Part shown: positions 43,425-54,300 of the stretch, piece by piece
Layout: each line of letters opens with the position of its first letter
Position numbering within the stretch: position 1 is the first letter of the stretch
Source of the DNA: Leclercia sp. AS011
GTDB taxonomy: Bacteria > Pseudomonadota > Gammaproteobacteria > Enterobacterales > Enterobacteriaceae
DNA: 64,000 nt
Assembly: GCF_037152535.1 (NCBI RefSeq)
Contig: NZ_JBBCMA010000003.1
Coordinates: 62,001 to 126,000 of the forward strand
Direction: 5' to 3'
Notes under the pieces: generated by a model
What the model was told of the DNA's origin: nothing
Databases searched by the model: none
What the model saw: the letters and a program-made list of their open reading frames with translations, nothing else
Translations under genes and position numbers: made by a program

Positions 43425-44117
43425 TCAGGTAGTCAGCAGAAAGTGACGGGCTAACAGCGCACCTGTGAAGTTCTTTTTCAAATAAAAGCCGCGGGGCAGA
43501 GTCAGGATCGGTTCGCCGCCCGCGCCGATGGCCTCGGTGAGAGCTTTGCTGTTCGCCGCTTTGGGCCGCAGCTGCAGCACTTCGCCGTGACGAGCGGTGA
43601 TACGCTCCACCTGGCCCAGCACGATCATGTCCATCAACTCCTCCCAGTCCAGACGCAGCTGACGATCTTCCTCTTCATTCGGGCTCCAGATCAACGGCGC
43701 GCCGACGCGCCGTGCCGCCAGGGGGATCGCACGATCCCCCTCCACCGGGATCCACAGCACGCGCTTCAGCTTATGCCGCACGTGGCTGCTTTCCCAGGTG
43801 ATCCCGGTATTGCCGGTTAAGGGGGCCACGCAGACAAAAGTGGTCTCCAACGGGCGGCCCAGGCTGTCGATGGGGATGGTCTTCAGCTCTACTCCCAGCG
43901 CGGCAAAATCCTGTTCAGGTTTGCTGCCCGCGCTGGCTCCCAGCCACAGTTCCAGCAGAACGCCCGTCCACCCCTTATCCCGCTTAAGATCGGGCGGAAT
44001 GGGGAGCCCGGCCAGAGCGGCGAGTTCTCCCAGCGAGTAGCCCGCCAGGCGCTGGGCTTGTTGCAATAATGCCGCTTCCGTTGCGGGGGGAGAGGTCAGG
44101 GGGACGAGGGGAAGCAT
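43425..44117 (-). CDS. mutH: DNA mismatch repair endonuclease MutH
   Basis: 230 aa from the ATG at 44117; the 51-codon upstream extension has no homology and is not used. The restriction-like active site is D70, E77 and K79 (D-x6-E-x-K in [10 protein letters not shown]). MutH nicks the unmethylated strand at hemimethylated GATC after MutS and MutL signal a mismatch. RecJ, also in the window, is one of the excising nucleases. Upstream lies the DARS2-like region. Confidence 0.96.
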   Translation of the reverse strand: MLPLVPLTSPPATEAALLQQAQRLAGYSLGELAALAGLPIPPDLKRDKGWTGVLLELWLGASAGSKPEQDFAALGVELKTIPIDSLGRPLETTFVCVAPLTGNTGITWESSHVRHKLKRVLWIPVEGDRAIPLAARRVGAPLIWSPNEEEDRQLRLDWEELMDMIVLGQVERITARHGEVLQLRPKAANSKALTEAIGAGGEPILTLPRGFYLKKNFTGALLARHFLLTT

Positions 44118-44307
44118 GAACGTTGCCTTCTGGTTAAAAAATGAACAGCAGTTTTCCACTGCACAGACCGAGTTTATCTTTTTCTTTTTGCCGATGCCAG
44201 GTGGATGATTTATCAGACTTTTTATCCGCTGTATTTCCGTTTCGCTAGCGGGGGGATCCCGGTTGTTCAAATCTGGTCACTGACAATGAACAGGATCTTA
44301 CACCCTG

Positions 44308-44632
44308 TTATCCACAGAAAAATGGGATAACTGGGCATAACCCCCACTACTGTTTCCATTTACAGCCTTGACGTGGGACGAAAATCGAAAAATCAGACAA
44401 AATGTGCCTAACTTATTGGCACAATCTGTGGATAAAACCGACGTTGTTCGATCTTTCATCAGCACGACGATCTTTAAAGTGATGTACATCACACTGCGTG
44501 ATGTAATTCCCGTAATTCACAGTTTAACTCTATGAATTATAGTGATTTTTAAAAAACGCCATTCTCTGTAATATTCAGAGTGATCTGGGTTGTCCATCGG
44601 TAATTCCACACTTCTTCACAACTCTATCCACA
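44308..44632. other. DARS2-like DnaA-reactivating region with a cluster of DnaA boxes
   Basis: This is the 684-bp mutH-rppH gap, which in E. coli holds DARS2. A perfect DnaA box TTATCCACA (44308-44316) is followed within 25 bp by two opposed relaxed boxes TTATCCCAT (44320-44328) and TTATGCCCA (44331-44339), a core like the known DARS arrangement. Further boxes are TGTGGATAA (44427-44435, perfect, opposite strand) and CTATCCACA (44624-44632). DARS2 turns ADP-DnaA into ATP-DnaA to promote initiation. IHF and Fis sites were not located by eye. The gap is AT-rich and has no gene. Confidence 0.85.
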
Positions 44633-44801
44633 GAAAAAGTGAATAAAATTGCCCTTTTGGACCGTCATCTGTTTATAACTCTGATGATAATTGTGAGTTA
44701 TTCAAATGTTATTAGGCTCCAGGCCAGAAAGAGAGTGGTTTACCGCCTCACTGGAGTGTGAAACAATCATTTATATATAAGGTTTAGTTTGGGGTAGTCC
44801 G

Positions 44802-45332
44802 GTGATTGATGACGATGGCTACCGCCCGAATGTAGGTATCGTAATTTGTAATCGCCAGGGTCAGGTAATGTGGGCCCGGCGATATGGTCAGCACTCCTGG
44901 CAATTTCCCCAAGGTGGGATCAATCCAGGAGAGTCCGCAGAGCAAGCGATGTATCGGGAGCTGTTCGAAGAAGTTGGCTTAAGCCGCAAGGATGTTCGCA
45001 TTCTGGCTTCGACCCGCAACTGGTTGCGTTACAAGTTACCGAAGCGTTTGGTGCGTTGGGACACAAAGCCGGTATGTATCGGCCAGAAACAGAAATGGTT
45101 TCTTCTGCAATTGGTGAGCAGCGATGCGGATATCAATATGCAAACCAGCAGCACGCCCGAATTTGATGGCTGGCGCTGGGTCAGCTACTGGTATCCCGTT
45201 CGTCAGGTCGTGTCGTTTAAGCGCGATGTTTACCGTAGGGTGATGAAAGAGTTCGCAAGTGCTGTGATGTTGCTTCAGGAGACGCCTCCAAAGCCGCAGA
45301 GCGCACCTGCCTGGCGACGTAAAAGAGGTTAA
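44802..45332 (+). CDS. rppH: RNA pyrophosphohydrolase RppH
   Basis: 176 aa from a GTG at 44802, the same start codon type and residues ([17 protein letters not shown]) as E. coli. The Nudix box covers G38 to L60, with E53, E56 and E57 in [10 protein letters not shown]. It removes 5' pyrophosphate from mRNAs and so triggers RNase E decay. ptsP follows after 12 bp and is probably cotranscribed. Confidence 0.96.
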   Translation: MIDDDGYRPNVGIVICNRQGQVMWARRYGQHSWQFPQGGINPGESAEQAMYRELFEEVGLSRKDVRILASTRNWLRYKLPKRLVRWDTKPVCIGQKQKWFLLQLVSSDADINMQTSSTPEFDGWRWVSYWYPVRQVVSFKRDVYRRVMKEFASAVMLLQETPPKPQSAPAWRRKRG

Positions 45333-45344
45333 GCTACGCACATT

Positions 45345-47591
45345 ATGCTCACCCGCCTGCGCGAAATAGTCGAGAAGGTGGCCAGTGCCCCGCGGCTCAA
45401 CGAGGCGCTGGATATTCTGGTCACGGATATCTGCCTTGCGATGGAAACCGAGGTCTGTTCGGTCTATCTGGCCGACCACGACCGCAGGTGTTACTACCTT
45501 ATGGCCACGCGCGGATTAAAAAAACCGCGTGGTCGTACTGTTGCGCTGGCATTTGACGAAGGCGTTGTAGGTCTGGTCGGGCGACTGGCGGAACCCATCA
45601 ACCTTGCCGATGCGCAGAAACACCCCAGCTTTAAATACATCCCCTCCGTAAAAGAGGAGCGCTTCCGCGCCTTCCTCGGCGTACCTATTATCCAGCGCCG
45701 TCAGCTCCTTGGCGTGCTGGTGGTCCAGCAGCGTGAGCTGCGCCAGTACGACGAAAGCGAAGAGTCCTTCCTCGTTACGCTGGCAACGCAAATGGCGGCC
45801 ATCCTCTCACAGTCTCAGCTGGCGGCGCTGTTTGGTCAGTACCGGCAGACGCGCATTCGCGCCTTACCGGCCTCGCCGGGCGTCGCGATAGCAGAAGGCT
45901 GGATGGACGCCACGCTGCCGTTAATGGAACAGGTTTACGAAGCCTCGACGCTGGACACCGCTCTTGAGCGCGAGCGTCTCACCGGCGCGCTGGAAGAGGC
46001 CGCCAACGAGTTTCGTCGCTACAGCAAGCGTTTTGCTGCCGGAGCGCAGAAAGAGACGGCGGCGATCTTCGATCTCTACTCCCACCTGCTGTCTGATGCC
46101 CGGCTGCGCCGGGAGCTGTTTGACGAGGTCGACCGCGGTTCGGTCGCGGAGTGGGCGGTCAAAAAGATCATCGAAAAATTCGCCGAGCAGTTTGCCGCCC
46201 TGACCGACGGCTATCTGAAAGAGCGTGCCGGGGATCTGCGCACCTTAGGCCAGCGTCTGTTATTCCATCTCGATGACACCATTCAGGGGGCCAATACCTG
46301 GCCGCCGCGTTTTGTGCTGGTGGCGGATGAACTCTCCGCCACCACCCTCGCAGAACTGCCGCAGGACCGGCTGGCCGGGATCGTGGTGCGCGATGGTGCC
46401 GCCAACTCCCATGCCGCCATTATGGTGCGCGCGCTGGGTATCCCGACCGTCATGGGCGCGGATATTCAACCCTCGGCACTGCACCGGCGCACGCTGGTGG
46501 TCGACGGCTATCGCGGCGAGCTGCTGGTGGATCCTGAGCCGGTTCTGCTTCAGGAATATCAAAAGCTTATCAGCGAAGAGAACGAGCTGAGCCGTCTTGC
46601 GGAAGATGACGTTAATCAGCCTGCCGCGCTGAAAAGCGGCGAGCGCATCAAAGTGATGCTCAATGCCGGCTTAAGTCCGGAGCATGAAGAGAAGCTCGGC
46701 AGCCGCATTGACGGCATCGGTCTCTACCGCACCGAAATCCCGTTCATGCTGCAAAGCGGCTTCCCCTCTGAGGAGGAGCAGGTCGCGCAGTATCAGGGTA
46801 TGTTGCAGATGTTCAACGACAAACCGGTGACCTTACGCACCCTAGACGTTGGCGCAGATAAGCAACTGCCGTACATGCCGATCAGCGAAGAGAACCCCTG
46901 CCTGGGCTGGCGCGGGATCCGCATCACCCTCGATCAGCCGGAGATCTTCCTGATCCAGGTGCGCGCCATGCTGCGCGCCAATGCCGCCACCGGCAACCTC
47001 AGCATTTTGCTGCCGATGGTCACCAGCATTGACGAGATCGATGAAGCCCGTCGTCTGATCGAACGCGCCGGGCGCGAAGTCGAAGAGATGATCGGTTACG
47101 ACATCCCGAAACCGCGCATTGGGGTGATGCTTGAAGTCCCCTCGATGGTCTTTATGCTGCCGCAGCTGGCGAGCCGCGTCGATTTCATCTCGGTGGGCAC
47201 CAACGACCTGACCCAGTACATGCTGGCGGTGGATCGCAACAACACCCGGGTGGCGAGCATTTATGACAGCCTGCATCCCGCGATGCTGCGTGCGCTGGCG
47301 ATGATTGCCCGCGAGGCACAAGAGCAGGGGCTCGACCTGCGTTTGTGCGGTGAGATGGCCGGTGACTCGATGTGTGTGGCGATCCTGATTGGCCTCGGCT
47401 TCCGTCACCTGTCGATGAACGGACGCTCCGTCGCCCGCGTGAAGTATCTTCTGCGTCATATCGACTTTGAGGATGCACAGCTGCTGGCGAAACGTAGCCT
47501 TGAAGCTCAGCTGGCCACCGAAGTGCGTCATCAGGTGGCGGCCTTTATGGAGCGCCGCGGCATGGGTGGCCTGATCCGCGGCGGGCGTTAA
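45345..47591 (+). CDS. ptsP: PEP-protein phosphotransferase EI-Ntr
   Basis: 748 aa, the E. coli length. A GAF domain (about 1-165) is followed by the PEP-utiliser N-terminal domain, the phospho-His H356 in AANSHAAIMVRA and the TIM barrel with VLMLEVPSMVF-type IGVMLEVPSMVF and FISVGTNDLTQYM. It phosphorylates NPr (PtsO) in the nitrogen PTS. The stable hairpin after it has no T run. Confidence 0.97.
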   Translation: MLTRLREIVEKVASAPRLNEALDILVTDICLAMETEVCSVYLADHDRRCYYLMATRGLKKPRGRTVALAFDEGVVGLVGRLAEPINLADAQKHPSFKYIPSVKEERFRAFLGVPIIQRRQLLGVLVVQQRELRQYDESEESFLVTLATQMAAILSQSQLAALFGQYRQTRIRALPASPGVAIAEGWMDATLPLMEQVYEASTLDTALERERLTGALEEAANEFRRYSKRFAAGAQKETAAIFDLYSHLLSDARLRRELFDEVDRGSVAEWAVKKIIEKFAEQFAALTDGYLKERAGDLRTLGQRLLFHLDDTIQGANTWPPRFVLVADELSATTLAELPQDRLAGIVVRDGAANSHAAIMVRALGIPTVMGADIQPSALHRRTLVVDGYRGELLVDPEPVLLQEYQKLISEENELSRLAEDDVNQPAALKSGERIKVMLNAGLSPEHEEKLGSRIDGIGLYRTEIPFMLQSGFPSEEEQVAQYQGMLQMFNDKPVTLRTLDVGADKQLPYMPISEENPCLGWRGIRITLDQPEIFLIQVRAMLRANAATGNLSILLPMVTSIDEIDEARRLIERAGREVEEMIGYDIPKPRIGVMLEVPSMVFMLPQLASRVDFISVGTNDLTQYMLAVDRNNTRVASIYDSLHPAMLRALAMIAREAQEQGLDLRLCGEMAGDSMCVAILIGLGFRHLSMNGRSVARVKYLLRHIDFEDAQLLAKRSLEAQLATEVRHQVAAFMERRGMGGLIRGGR

Positions 47592-47598
47592 ACATTGG

Positions 47599-47626
47599 GT
47601 ATCCCTTCCCCCTGGGGGAGGGATAC
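47599..47626 (+). repeat. Long GC-rich hairpin after ptsP
   Basis: GTATCCCTTCCCCC-T-GGGGGAGGGATAC is an almost perfect 13-bp stem with one bulged base, 7 bp after the stop. It lacks a T run, so it may stabilise the 3' end or be a remnant of a short interspersed repeat like the CCCTCTCCC hairpin at 63143. Confidence 0.6.
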
Positions 47627-47784
47627 AAACTGCGCGAAGTCTCTATACACATCTTTTACATCTCGGGCGCAACCTCCACGCTCGCTTGTGCTATGATTCG
47701 CAACTTTGGAGCGCAGGGTAATCCTTTGCGCGCATCTTTACCGCTGTCCACTTTCAGCGGAATAACAACATCTTGTGGTGACAG

Positions 47785-48657
47785 ATGAACAGTGGCTATC
47801 TGCATTTTCCGGAGTTTGATCCGGTCATTTTCTCTATTGGACCCGTCGCGCTTCACTGGTACGGCCTGATGTATCTGGTCGGTTTCGTCTTTGCCATGTG
47901 GCTGGCTGGCCGTCGCGCCAAACGCCCTGGCAGCGGCTGGACCAAAGACGAAGTGGAGAACCTGCTGTATGCCGGTTTCCTCGGCGTTTTCCTCGGTGGA
48001 CGTATCGGCTATGTGCTGTTCTATAACTTCCCGGTCTTCCTGGCGGATCCGCTCTATCTGTTCCGCGTCTGGGATGGCGGCATGTCCTTCCACGGTGGCC
48101 TGATTGGCGTCATCCTGGTGATGGTCATCTTCGCCAAACGCACTAAACGCAGCTTCTTCCAGGTGGCTGATTTTATTGCCCCTCTGATCCCGTTTGGTCT
48201 GGGCGCGGGTCGTCTCGGTAACTTCATCAACGGTGAACTCTGGGGCCGCGTCGATCCGAGCGTCTCCTTTACCATGCTGTTCCCGCAGTCCCGTGCCGAA
48301 GATATGGCGCTGCTGCCGTCGCACCCGGAGTGGCAGTCGATTTTCGACACCTACGGTGTCCTGCCACGCCACATGTCCCAGCTGTATGAAATGGCGCTGG
48401 AAGGCGTGGTGCTGTTTATCATTCTGAACCTGTTCATTCGCAAACCGCGTCCGACGGGCTCCGTATCCGGTCTGTTCCTGATTGGTTATGGCGCGTTCCG
48501 CATCATCGTTGAGTTCTTCCGTCAGCCGGATGCGCAGTTTACCGGGACCTGGGTTCAGTACATCAGCATGGGGCAGATCCTCTCCATTCCGATGATTGTC
48601 GCGGGTATCGCGATGATGGTCTGGGCGTACCGTCGTCCACAGCAACAGGTCTCCTGA
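47785..48657 (+). CDS. lgt: Prolipoprotein diacylglyceryl transferase
   Basis: 290 aa (E. coli 291). Seven hydrophobic segments. Residues essential in E. coli Lgt are in place: Y26, H103 (FHGG), R143, N146, G154 and R239. It transfers diacylglycerol from phosphatidylglycerol to the lipobox Cys of prolipoproteins, such as YgeR and YgdR in this window. thyA starts 6 bp downstream, the usual lgt-thyA pair. Confidence 0.97.
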   Translation: MNSGYLHFPEFDPVIFSIGPVALHWYGLMYLVGFVFAMWLAGRRAKRPGSGWTKDEVENLLYAGFLGVFLGGRIGYVLFYNFPVFLADPLYLFRVWDGGMSFHGGLIGVILVMVIFAKRTKRSFFQVADFIAPLIPFGLGAGRLGNFINGELWGRVDPSVSFTMLFPQSRAEDMALLPSHPEWQSIFDTYGVLPRHMSQLYEMALEGVVLFIILNLFIRKPRPTGSVSGLFLIGYGAFRIIVEFFRQPDAQFTGTWVQYISMGQILSIPMIVAGIAMMVWAYRRPQQQVS

Positions 48658-48663
48658 GGAATC

Positions 48664-49458
48664 ATGAAACAGTATCTTGAACTGATGCAAAAAGTGCTCG
48701 ATGAGGGCACGCCAAAGAACGATCGCACCGGCACCGGTACGGTCTCCATTTTTGGCCACCAGATGCGCTTCAACCTGCAGGAAGGCTTTCCGCTGGTCAC
48801 GACCAAGCGCTGCCATTTACGCTCAATCATCCATGAACTGCTCTGGTTCCTGCAGGGCGATACCAACATCGCGTATCTGCGTGAGAACAACGTCTCTATC
48901 TGGGACGAGTGGGCGGATGAAAACGGCGATCTGGGCCCGGTCTACGGTAAGCAGTGGCGCGCCTGGCCAACGCCGGATGGCCGTCATATCGACCAGATCA
49001 CCACCGTGGTGAACCAGCTGAAAAACGATCCAGACTCGCGCCGTATCATCGTGTCGGCCTGGAACGTGGGCGAGCTGGACAAGATGGCGCTGGCTCCGTG
49101 CCACGCGTTTTTCCAGTTCTACGTGGCGGATGGCAAGCTCTCCTGCCAGCTCTACCAGCGCTCCTGCGATGTGTTCCTCGGCCTGCCGTTTAATATCGCC
49201 AGCTATGCTTTGCTGGTGCATATGATGGCCCAGCAGTGTGACCTGGAAGTGGGTGATTTTGTCTGGACCGGTGGGGATACCCACCTGTACAGCAACCATA
49301 TGGAGCAGACCCACCTGCAGCTGTCCCGTGAGCCGCGCGCGCTGCCGAAGCTGGTGATCAAACGTAAACCGGACTCCATCTTCGACTACCGCTTCGAAGA
49401 TTTCGAAATTGAAGGTTACGACCCGCATCCGGGCATCAAAGCCCCTGTAGCCATCTGA
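48664..49458 (+). CDS. thyA: Thymidylate synthase
   Basis: 264 aa, the E. coli length. The nucleophile is C146 in [14 protein letters not shown]. Folate-binding and dUMP-binding segments such as [18 protein letters not shown] are conserved. It methylates dUMP with methylene-tetrahydrofolate. It is cotranscribed with lgt and followed by a strong terminator. Confidence 0.98.
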   Translation: MKQYLELMQKVLDEGTPKNDRTGTGTVSIFGHQMRFNLQEGFPLVTTKRCHLRSIIHELLWFLQGDTNIAYLRENNVSIWDEWADENGDLGPVYGKQWRAWPTPDGRHIDQITTVVNQLKNDPDSRRIIVSAWNVGELDKMALAPCHAFFQFYVADGKLSCQLYQRSCDVFLGLPFNIASYALLVHMMAQQCDLEVGDFVWTGGDTHLYSNHMEQTHLQLSREPRALPKLVIKRKPDSIFDYRFEDFEIEGYDPHPGIKAPVAI

Positions 49459-49476
49459 TGCTGCAATCCTGACACA

Positions 49477-49503
49477 ACCGGCGCCCTCTGCGCCGGTTTT
49501 TTT
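49477..49503 (+). terminator. Terminator of lgt-thyA
   Basis: ACCGGCG-CCCTCTG-CGCCGGT followed by a T run, 18 bp after the thyA stop. Confidence 0.93.
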
Positions 49504-49641
49504 ATGCCCGCGTGATGGTTTTGCGAGCCTGCCTCCGCGCGGATTGCAACGTGCTGCAATTCCTCAAAAAGTGCGGAAACCGCCTCGTAATTTGCTCATC
49601 CGCCCCTCGTACTGTTTTTTTCCTCACGGCACACTGCCGCC

Positions 49642-50106
49642 ATGAAAAAGGAAAAGGGCTTTACCCTCATGGAAATGCTGATCGCCCTCTCGCTGATCGT
49701 GACGCTCAGTGCGACAGGGCTCTACGGCTGGCGGCGCTGGCAGCAGCAACAGCAGCTGTGGCAGACGGCGCGCCAGGTGCGGGATTATCTGGTGGTGCTG
49801 CGAAACGACGCCTGGCGGAATAACCGGGACCATATCGTGGCTATGAAACAGGACGGCAAGCGGTGGTGTCTGTTGAAAACCGGCATTCCGGTGTGCCAGG
49901 CGGACAACGCTTTTGTGCTCACCCCGCAGTGGCCTGATATTCAGCTCACCGAGTTGACGCCTGCGCTGGGGTTTTACGGGTTACGGGATACCGCCTGGGC
50001 CGGACACGTCCGTCTGCAAAGCCAGGCCGGAGAGTGGCTGATCCTCGTTTCCGCGTGGGGGCGTATCCGCATGTGTAACGGTAAAGGAGAGTTCGCATGC
50101 CGGTAA
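49642..50106 (+). CDS. ppdA: Prepilin peptidase-dependent minor pseudopilin PpdA
   Basis: 154 aa. A short basic leader MKKEKG is cleaved before FTLMEMLIALSLIV, with the conserved Glu5 and a hydrophobic assembly helix. The C-terminal part is a GspH/FimT-like globular domain. It starts a set of four minor pseudopilins (PpdA, PpdB, YgdB, PpdC) that probably prime type IV pilus assembly in the inner membrane. Its end overlaps ppdB by 10 bp. Confidence 0.9.
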   Translation: MKKEKGFTLMEMLIALSLIVTLSATGLYGWRRWQQQQQLWQTARQVRDYLVVLRNDAWRNNRDHIVAMKQDGKRWCLLKTGIPVCQADNAFVLTPQWPDIQLTELTPALGFYGLRDTAWAGHVRLQSQAGEWLILVSAWGRIRMCNGKGEFACR

Positions 50107-50660
50107 AGCAGCAGGGGTTCTCCCTGACCGAGGTGCTGATCGCCATGGCAATAAGCAGCGTGCTGCTGATGAGTGCCGCGCGATTCTTGCCCGCGCTTCA
50201 GCGGTCGATCATGCTGCTCACAAAGCAGCAGGAGCTGGAAGAGGAGCTCTGGCTGCGTATAAACGGCATCGGTAAACATCTGCAACGGGCGGGGTATTGT
50301 GCGGGCAAGTGTGAAGGCGAGGCGTTGAAGATAGGGCCGGGCGGCGAATGCGTTATTGTCCAGTGGGATGAAAATAGTAACGGTCGCTGGGAAACCTTGC
50401 CATCAGCCGCCGCCGAGCAGACCGGCTTTCGCCTCAACGGCGGTGCCCTGGAAACTTTGCGAGGTGCGACGCAGTGCGAGGGTAAGGGTTGGGAGAGAAT
50501 GACCGACCCTGATAGGATCAGGGTTCAGCGTTTTCAGGTACAGCGCGTTGCACGTGCGGGCTTTGCCCCGGAGTTGACCCTGACGCTGGCGGCCTCCGTC
50601 AGCGGAAAGCGCGATGGCGAGGTTGAGGCGCGCCACACCGTGACCGGGTTTAATCTTTGA
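50097..50660 (+). CDS. ppdB: Prepilin peptidase-dependent minor pseudopilin PpdB
   Basis: 187 aa. The leader MPVKQQG precedes FSLTEVLIAMAISSVLL with Glu5. It is a PilW/GspJ-like minor pseudopilin. Its start lies within ppdA and its stop overlaps the ygdB start, so translation of the cluster is coupled. Confidence 0.9.
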   Translation: MPVKQQGFSLTEVLIAMAISSVLLMSAARFLPALQRSIMLLTKQQELEEELWLRINGIGKHLQRAGYCAGKCEGEALKIGPGGECVIVQWDENSNGRWETLPSAAAEQTGFRLNGGALETLRGATQCEGKGWERMTDPDRIRVQRFQVQRVARAGFAPELTLTLAASVSGKRDGEVEARHTVTGFNL

Positions 50661-51061
50661 ACCGGCAGCAGGGGATGTCGTCGCTGGCGCTGGTGCTCCT
50701 GCTGTTGATTCTTGGCAGCCTGATGTTGGCCGGACTCAATCAGCAGCTCGCTGCCCTGACGCGTATCGTCAGTACGGAACGTCAGGCGATACAGCATCAG
50801 GCCATAGCCCAGTCCGCACTGGAGTGGGGAAGAACGCTCTCATGGCAAACTCAGGCTGCGTTCGCGTGCCGACAGCATCCACAGCAGCCCTGGCGCGTCT
50901 GCTTGCGCATTCTGGAAGAGCGCACGCTGCTTATCGCCAGCAGCGGCAGCGTGACGCTGTGGCGGCTGGGCGAGGTCATGGCCGATGGCGTGCATTTTTC
51001 GCCCCACGGCTGGAGCGATTTCTGCCCCCTTAAGGAGAGGACGTTATGTCAGCAACCGTAG
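50657..51061 (+). CDS. ygdB: Minor pseudopilin-like protein YgdB
   Basis: 134 aa from a TTG whose bases overlap the ppdB stop (TTGA). The N-terminus MNRQQG-MSSLALVLLLLILGS resembles a prepilin but lacks Glu5, as in PilX/GspK-like tip proteins. The end reads FSPHGWSDFCPLKERTLCQQP, as in E. coli. It overlaps ppdC by 16 bp. Confidence 0.85.
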   Translation: MNRQQGMSSLALVLLLLILGSLMLAGLNQQLAALTRIVSTERQAIQHQAIAQSALEWGRTLSWQTQAAFACRQHPQQPWRVCLRILEERTLLIASSGSVTLWRLGEVMADGVHFSPHGWSDFCPLKERTLCQQP

Positions 51062-51369
51062 CGAAACAGAAGGGTTTCAGCATCGTCGAGGTCTTGCTGG
51101 CCATGATGCTGATGGTGATGGTCGTCACCGGGCTGGCGGGTTACCATCGCGTTTTAGCCAGCCGGTTTGTCACCCTCGAGCAGTATCGCCAGCTCTGGCG
51201 TCATGTCTGGTCTCAGTCACAGCTGGCCGCCGGGGCGATCCCTCCTGGCTGGCAGGTAAACAGGGTGCAGACAACACCGGTCGGATGTGTCAGCATCTCG
51301 GTCTCACTTATTTCTCCATTGGGTCGGCAGGGTCAAATGACGCGCCTGCACTGCCCGGTTAGCCAGTAG
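51046..51369 (+). CDS. ppdC: Prepilin peptidase-dependent minor pseudopilin PpdC
   Basis: 107 aa. The leader MSATVAKQKG precedes FSIVEVLLAMMLMVMVV with Glu5; it is PilV/GspI-like. It completes the four-gene set. recC follows 12 bp later, so pseudopilin and recombination genes may share transcripts, as in E. coli. Confidence 0.88.
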   Translation: MSATVAKQKGFSIVEVLLAMMLMVMVVTGLAGYHRVLASRFVTLEQYRQLWRHVWSQSQLAAGAIPPGWQVNRVQTTPVGCVSISVSLISPLGRQGQMTRLHCPVSQ

Positions 51370-51381
51370 TTGGGAGCAGCA

Positions 51382-54300
51382 ATGTTAAGGGTCTACCACT
51401 CAAACCGTCTTGATGTGCTGGAAGCACTGATGGAATTTATCGTCGAGCAGCAGCGGCTCGACGATCCCTTTGAACCGGAGATGATCCTGGTTCAAAGCAC
51501 CGGTATGGCCCAGTGGCTGCAGATGTCCCTGTCGCAAAAGTTTGGCATTGCCGCCAACATCGATTTCCCGCTGCCCGCCAGCTTTATCTGGGATATGTTT
51601 GTTCGCGTGCTGCCGGAGATCCCCAAACAGAGCGCGTTCAACAAACAGAGCATGAGCTGGAAGCTGATGACGCTGCTGCCGGAGATGCTCACGCATGACG
51701 AGTTCGCCATGCTGCGCCACTACCTGAACGACGATACCGACAAACGAAAACTGTTTCAGCTGGCATCGCGTACAGCCGATCTCTATGACCAGTATCTGGT
51801 CTATCGCCCCGAGTGGCTCACGCGCTGGGAAGCCGGTGAACTGATTGACGGCCTTGACCAGGCGCAGATCTGGCAGGCGCCGCTGTGGAAAGCGCTGGTG
51901 GAACACACCGAACAGCTGGGCCAGCCGCAGTGGCACCGTGCCAACCTCTATGAACGTTTTATCGCCACGCTGGAGTCGGCCTCTGTGCCGCCTGCCGGAT
52001 TGCCGTCCCGGGTCTTTATCTGCGGCATCTCTGCCTTGCCGCCGGTCTACCTGAAGGCGCTGAATGCGCTGGGTCGCCATATCGACATTCATATTTTGTT
52101 CACTAATCCCTGCCGGCATTACTGGGGGGATATTCAGGATGCCCGCTGGCTGGCCCGTATCGTCACGCGCCAGCGTCGCCGCCTGTTTGATGAACGCGCG
52201 GTACCGCTGTTTAAAGACAGCGATACCGCGGCTGACCTCTTTGACGAACAGGGCATTCAGGACCTGCCGAACCCGCTGCTGGCCTCCTGGGGAAAACTGG
52301 GGCGCGACTATATCTACATGCTCTCCGAGCTTACCGCCTCCGGTGAAGGGGATGTCGATGCCTTTGCGGATATCACCCCGGACAACCTGCTGCATAACGT
52401 GCAGCGGGATATTCTGGATCTCGAAAACCGCGCGGTGGCAGGCGTCACCGCTGCCGAGTTTGCCAACAGCGCCAATAAGCGTCTGCTCGATCCTGACGAT
52501 CGCAGCGTGACCATTCACCTGTGCCACAGCCCGCAGCGTGAGGTGGAGGTGCTGCATGACAAACTGCTGGCGATGCTGGAGGAGGATCCGCAGCTGACGC
52601 CGCGCGATATCGTGGTGATGGTGGCCGATATCGACAGCTACAGCCCCTATATTCAGGCCGTGTTTGGCAGCGCGACGGGCGATCGCTATCTGCCGTTTGC
52701 CATATCGGACCGTCGTGCACGTCAGTCCCACCCGGCCCTGCAGGCGTTTGTCAGCCTGCTTTCGCTGCCGGACAGCCGCTTCGTGCCGGAAGATGTGCTG
52801 GCCCTGCTGGACGTGCCGGTACTGGCGGCCCGTTTTGATATTGATGAGGATGCGCTGCGCTACCTGCGTCAGTGGGTCAACGAATCGGGCGTCCGCTGGG
52901 GGATGGATGATGACAACGTGCAGGAGTTTGAGCTGCCGGTCACCGGTCAGCATACCTGGCAGTTTGGCCTGACGCGCATGCTGCTCGGCTACGCCATGGA
53001 GAGCAGCCAGGGGGAGTGGAATGCCGTTCTGCCCTATGACGAATCCAGCGGCCTGATTGCCGAACTGGTCGGCCATCTGGCTTCGCTGCTGATGCAGCTT
53101 AATCGCTGGCGGCGGGAGCTAATGAAGTCGCGCTCGCTCGAGGAGTGGATGCCGGTATGCCGGGAAATGCTCAATGATTTCTTCCTGCCGGATCAGGAAA
53201 CCGAAGCGGCAATGGCGCTAATCGAGCAGCAGTGGCAGGCCATTATTGATGAGGGGATCTCCTCGCACTATGGCGAAGCGATCCCCCTGTCGCTGTTACG
53301 CGATGAACTCACGCTGCGTCTCGATCAGGAGCGTATCAGCCAGCGCTTCCTCGCCGGGCCGGTGAACATCTGTACTCTAATGCCGATGCGCTCGATCCCG
53401 TTTAAGGTGGTCTGCCTGCTGGGCATGAACGACGGCGTCTACCCGCGCGCGCTGGCGCCGCTGGGGTTTGATTTAATGAGTCAGCAGACCCAGCGCGGCG
53501 ACCGTAGCCGTCGCGATGACGACCGCTATCTGTTCCTCGAGGCGTTAATCTCCGCCCAACAGCAGCTCTATATCAGCTACATCGGCCGTTCCATCCAGGA
53601 TAACAGCGAGCGTTTCCCTTCGGTGCTGGTTCAGGAGCTGGTGGATTACATCGGACAAAGCCACTACCTGCCGGGGGATGAACATCTTAATTGTGATGAG
53701 AGCGAACAGCGCGTGAAGGCGCATATCACCTGCTGTCACAGCCGGATGCCGTTTGATGCCGTCAACTACGAGAACAACGAGCAGCAGAGCTATGCCCGGG
53801 AATGGCTGCCCGCCGCGAAGCGGGAAGGGGTTGCCCACGGCGACTTTATCCAGACCCTGGATCCACTGCCGCTGGAGTCGGTCGCGTTCGAGCAGCTCCA
53901 GCGTTTCTGGGCCCACCCGGTGCGGGCCTTTTTCCAGATGCGGTTGCAGGTCCATTTCCGCTCCGAAGAGAGCGAAATCCCGGATGCGGAGCCCTTTACC
54001 CTCGATGGGCTAAGCCGCTACCAGTTAAACCAGCAGCTGCTCAACGCGCTGGTGGAGCAGGAGGATGCGCAGAAGCTGTTCCGCCGCTATCGCGCCGCGG
54101 GTCAGCTCCCCTATGGCGCCTTCGGGGAGATCACCTGGGATGCCCAGTGTGAGGAGATGCAGGTCCTGGCTGAGCGGGTGATTGAGTGTCGCCAGCCCGG
54201 CAAGAGCATGGAGATCGATCTCAACTGCAACGGCGTGAATCTGACGGGGTGGCTACAGCATGTGCAGCCTGACGGACTGCTGCGCTGGCGTCCATCGATG

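Noticed and set aside
44118..44307. Small frame upstream of MutH extending it by 51 residues
   Set aside because: The extension has no similarity to known MutH and the active-site numbering fits the start at 44117.
49516..49540. TGCGA-containing stretch upstream of ppdA as a Sxy-dependent CRP-S site
   Set aside because: The right arm does not match TCGCA at the required spacing; too weak to call.
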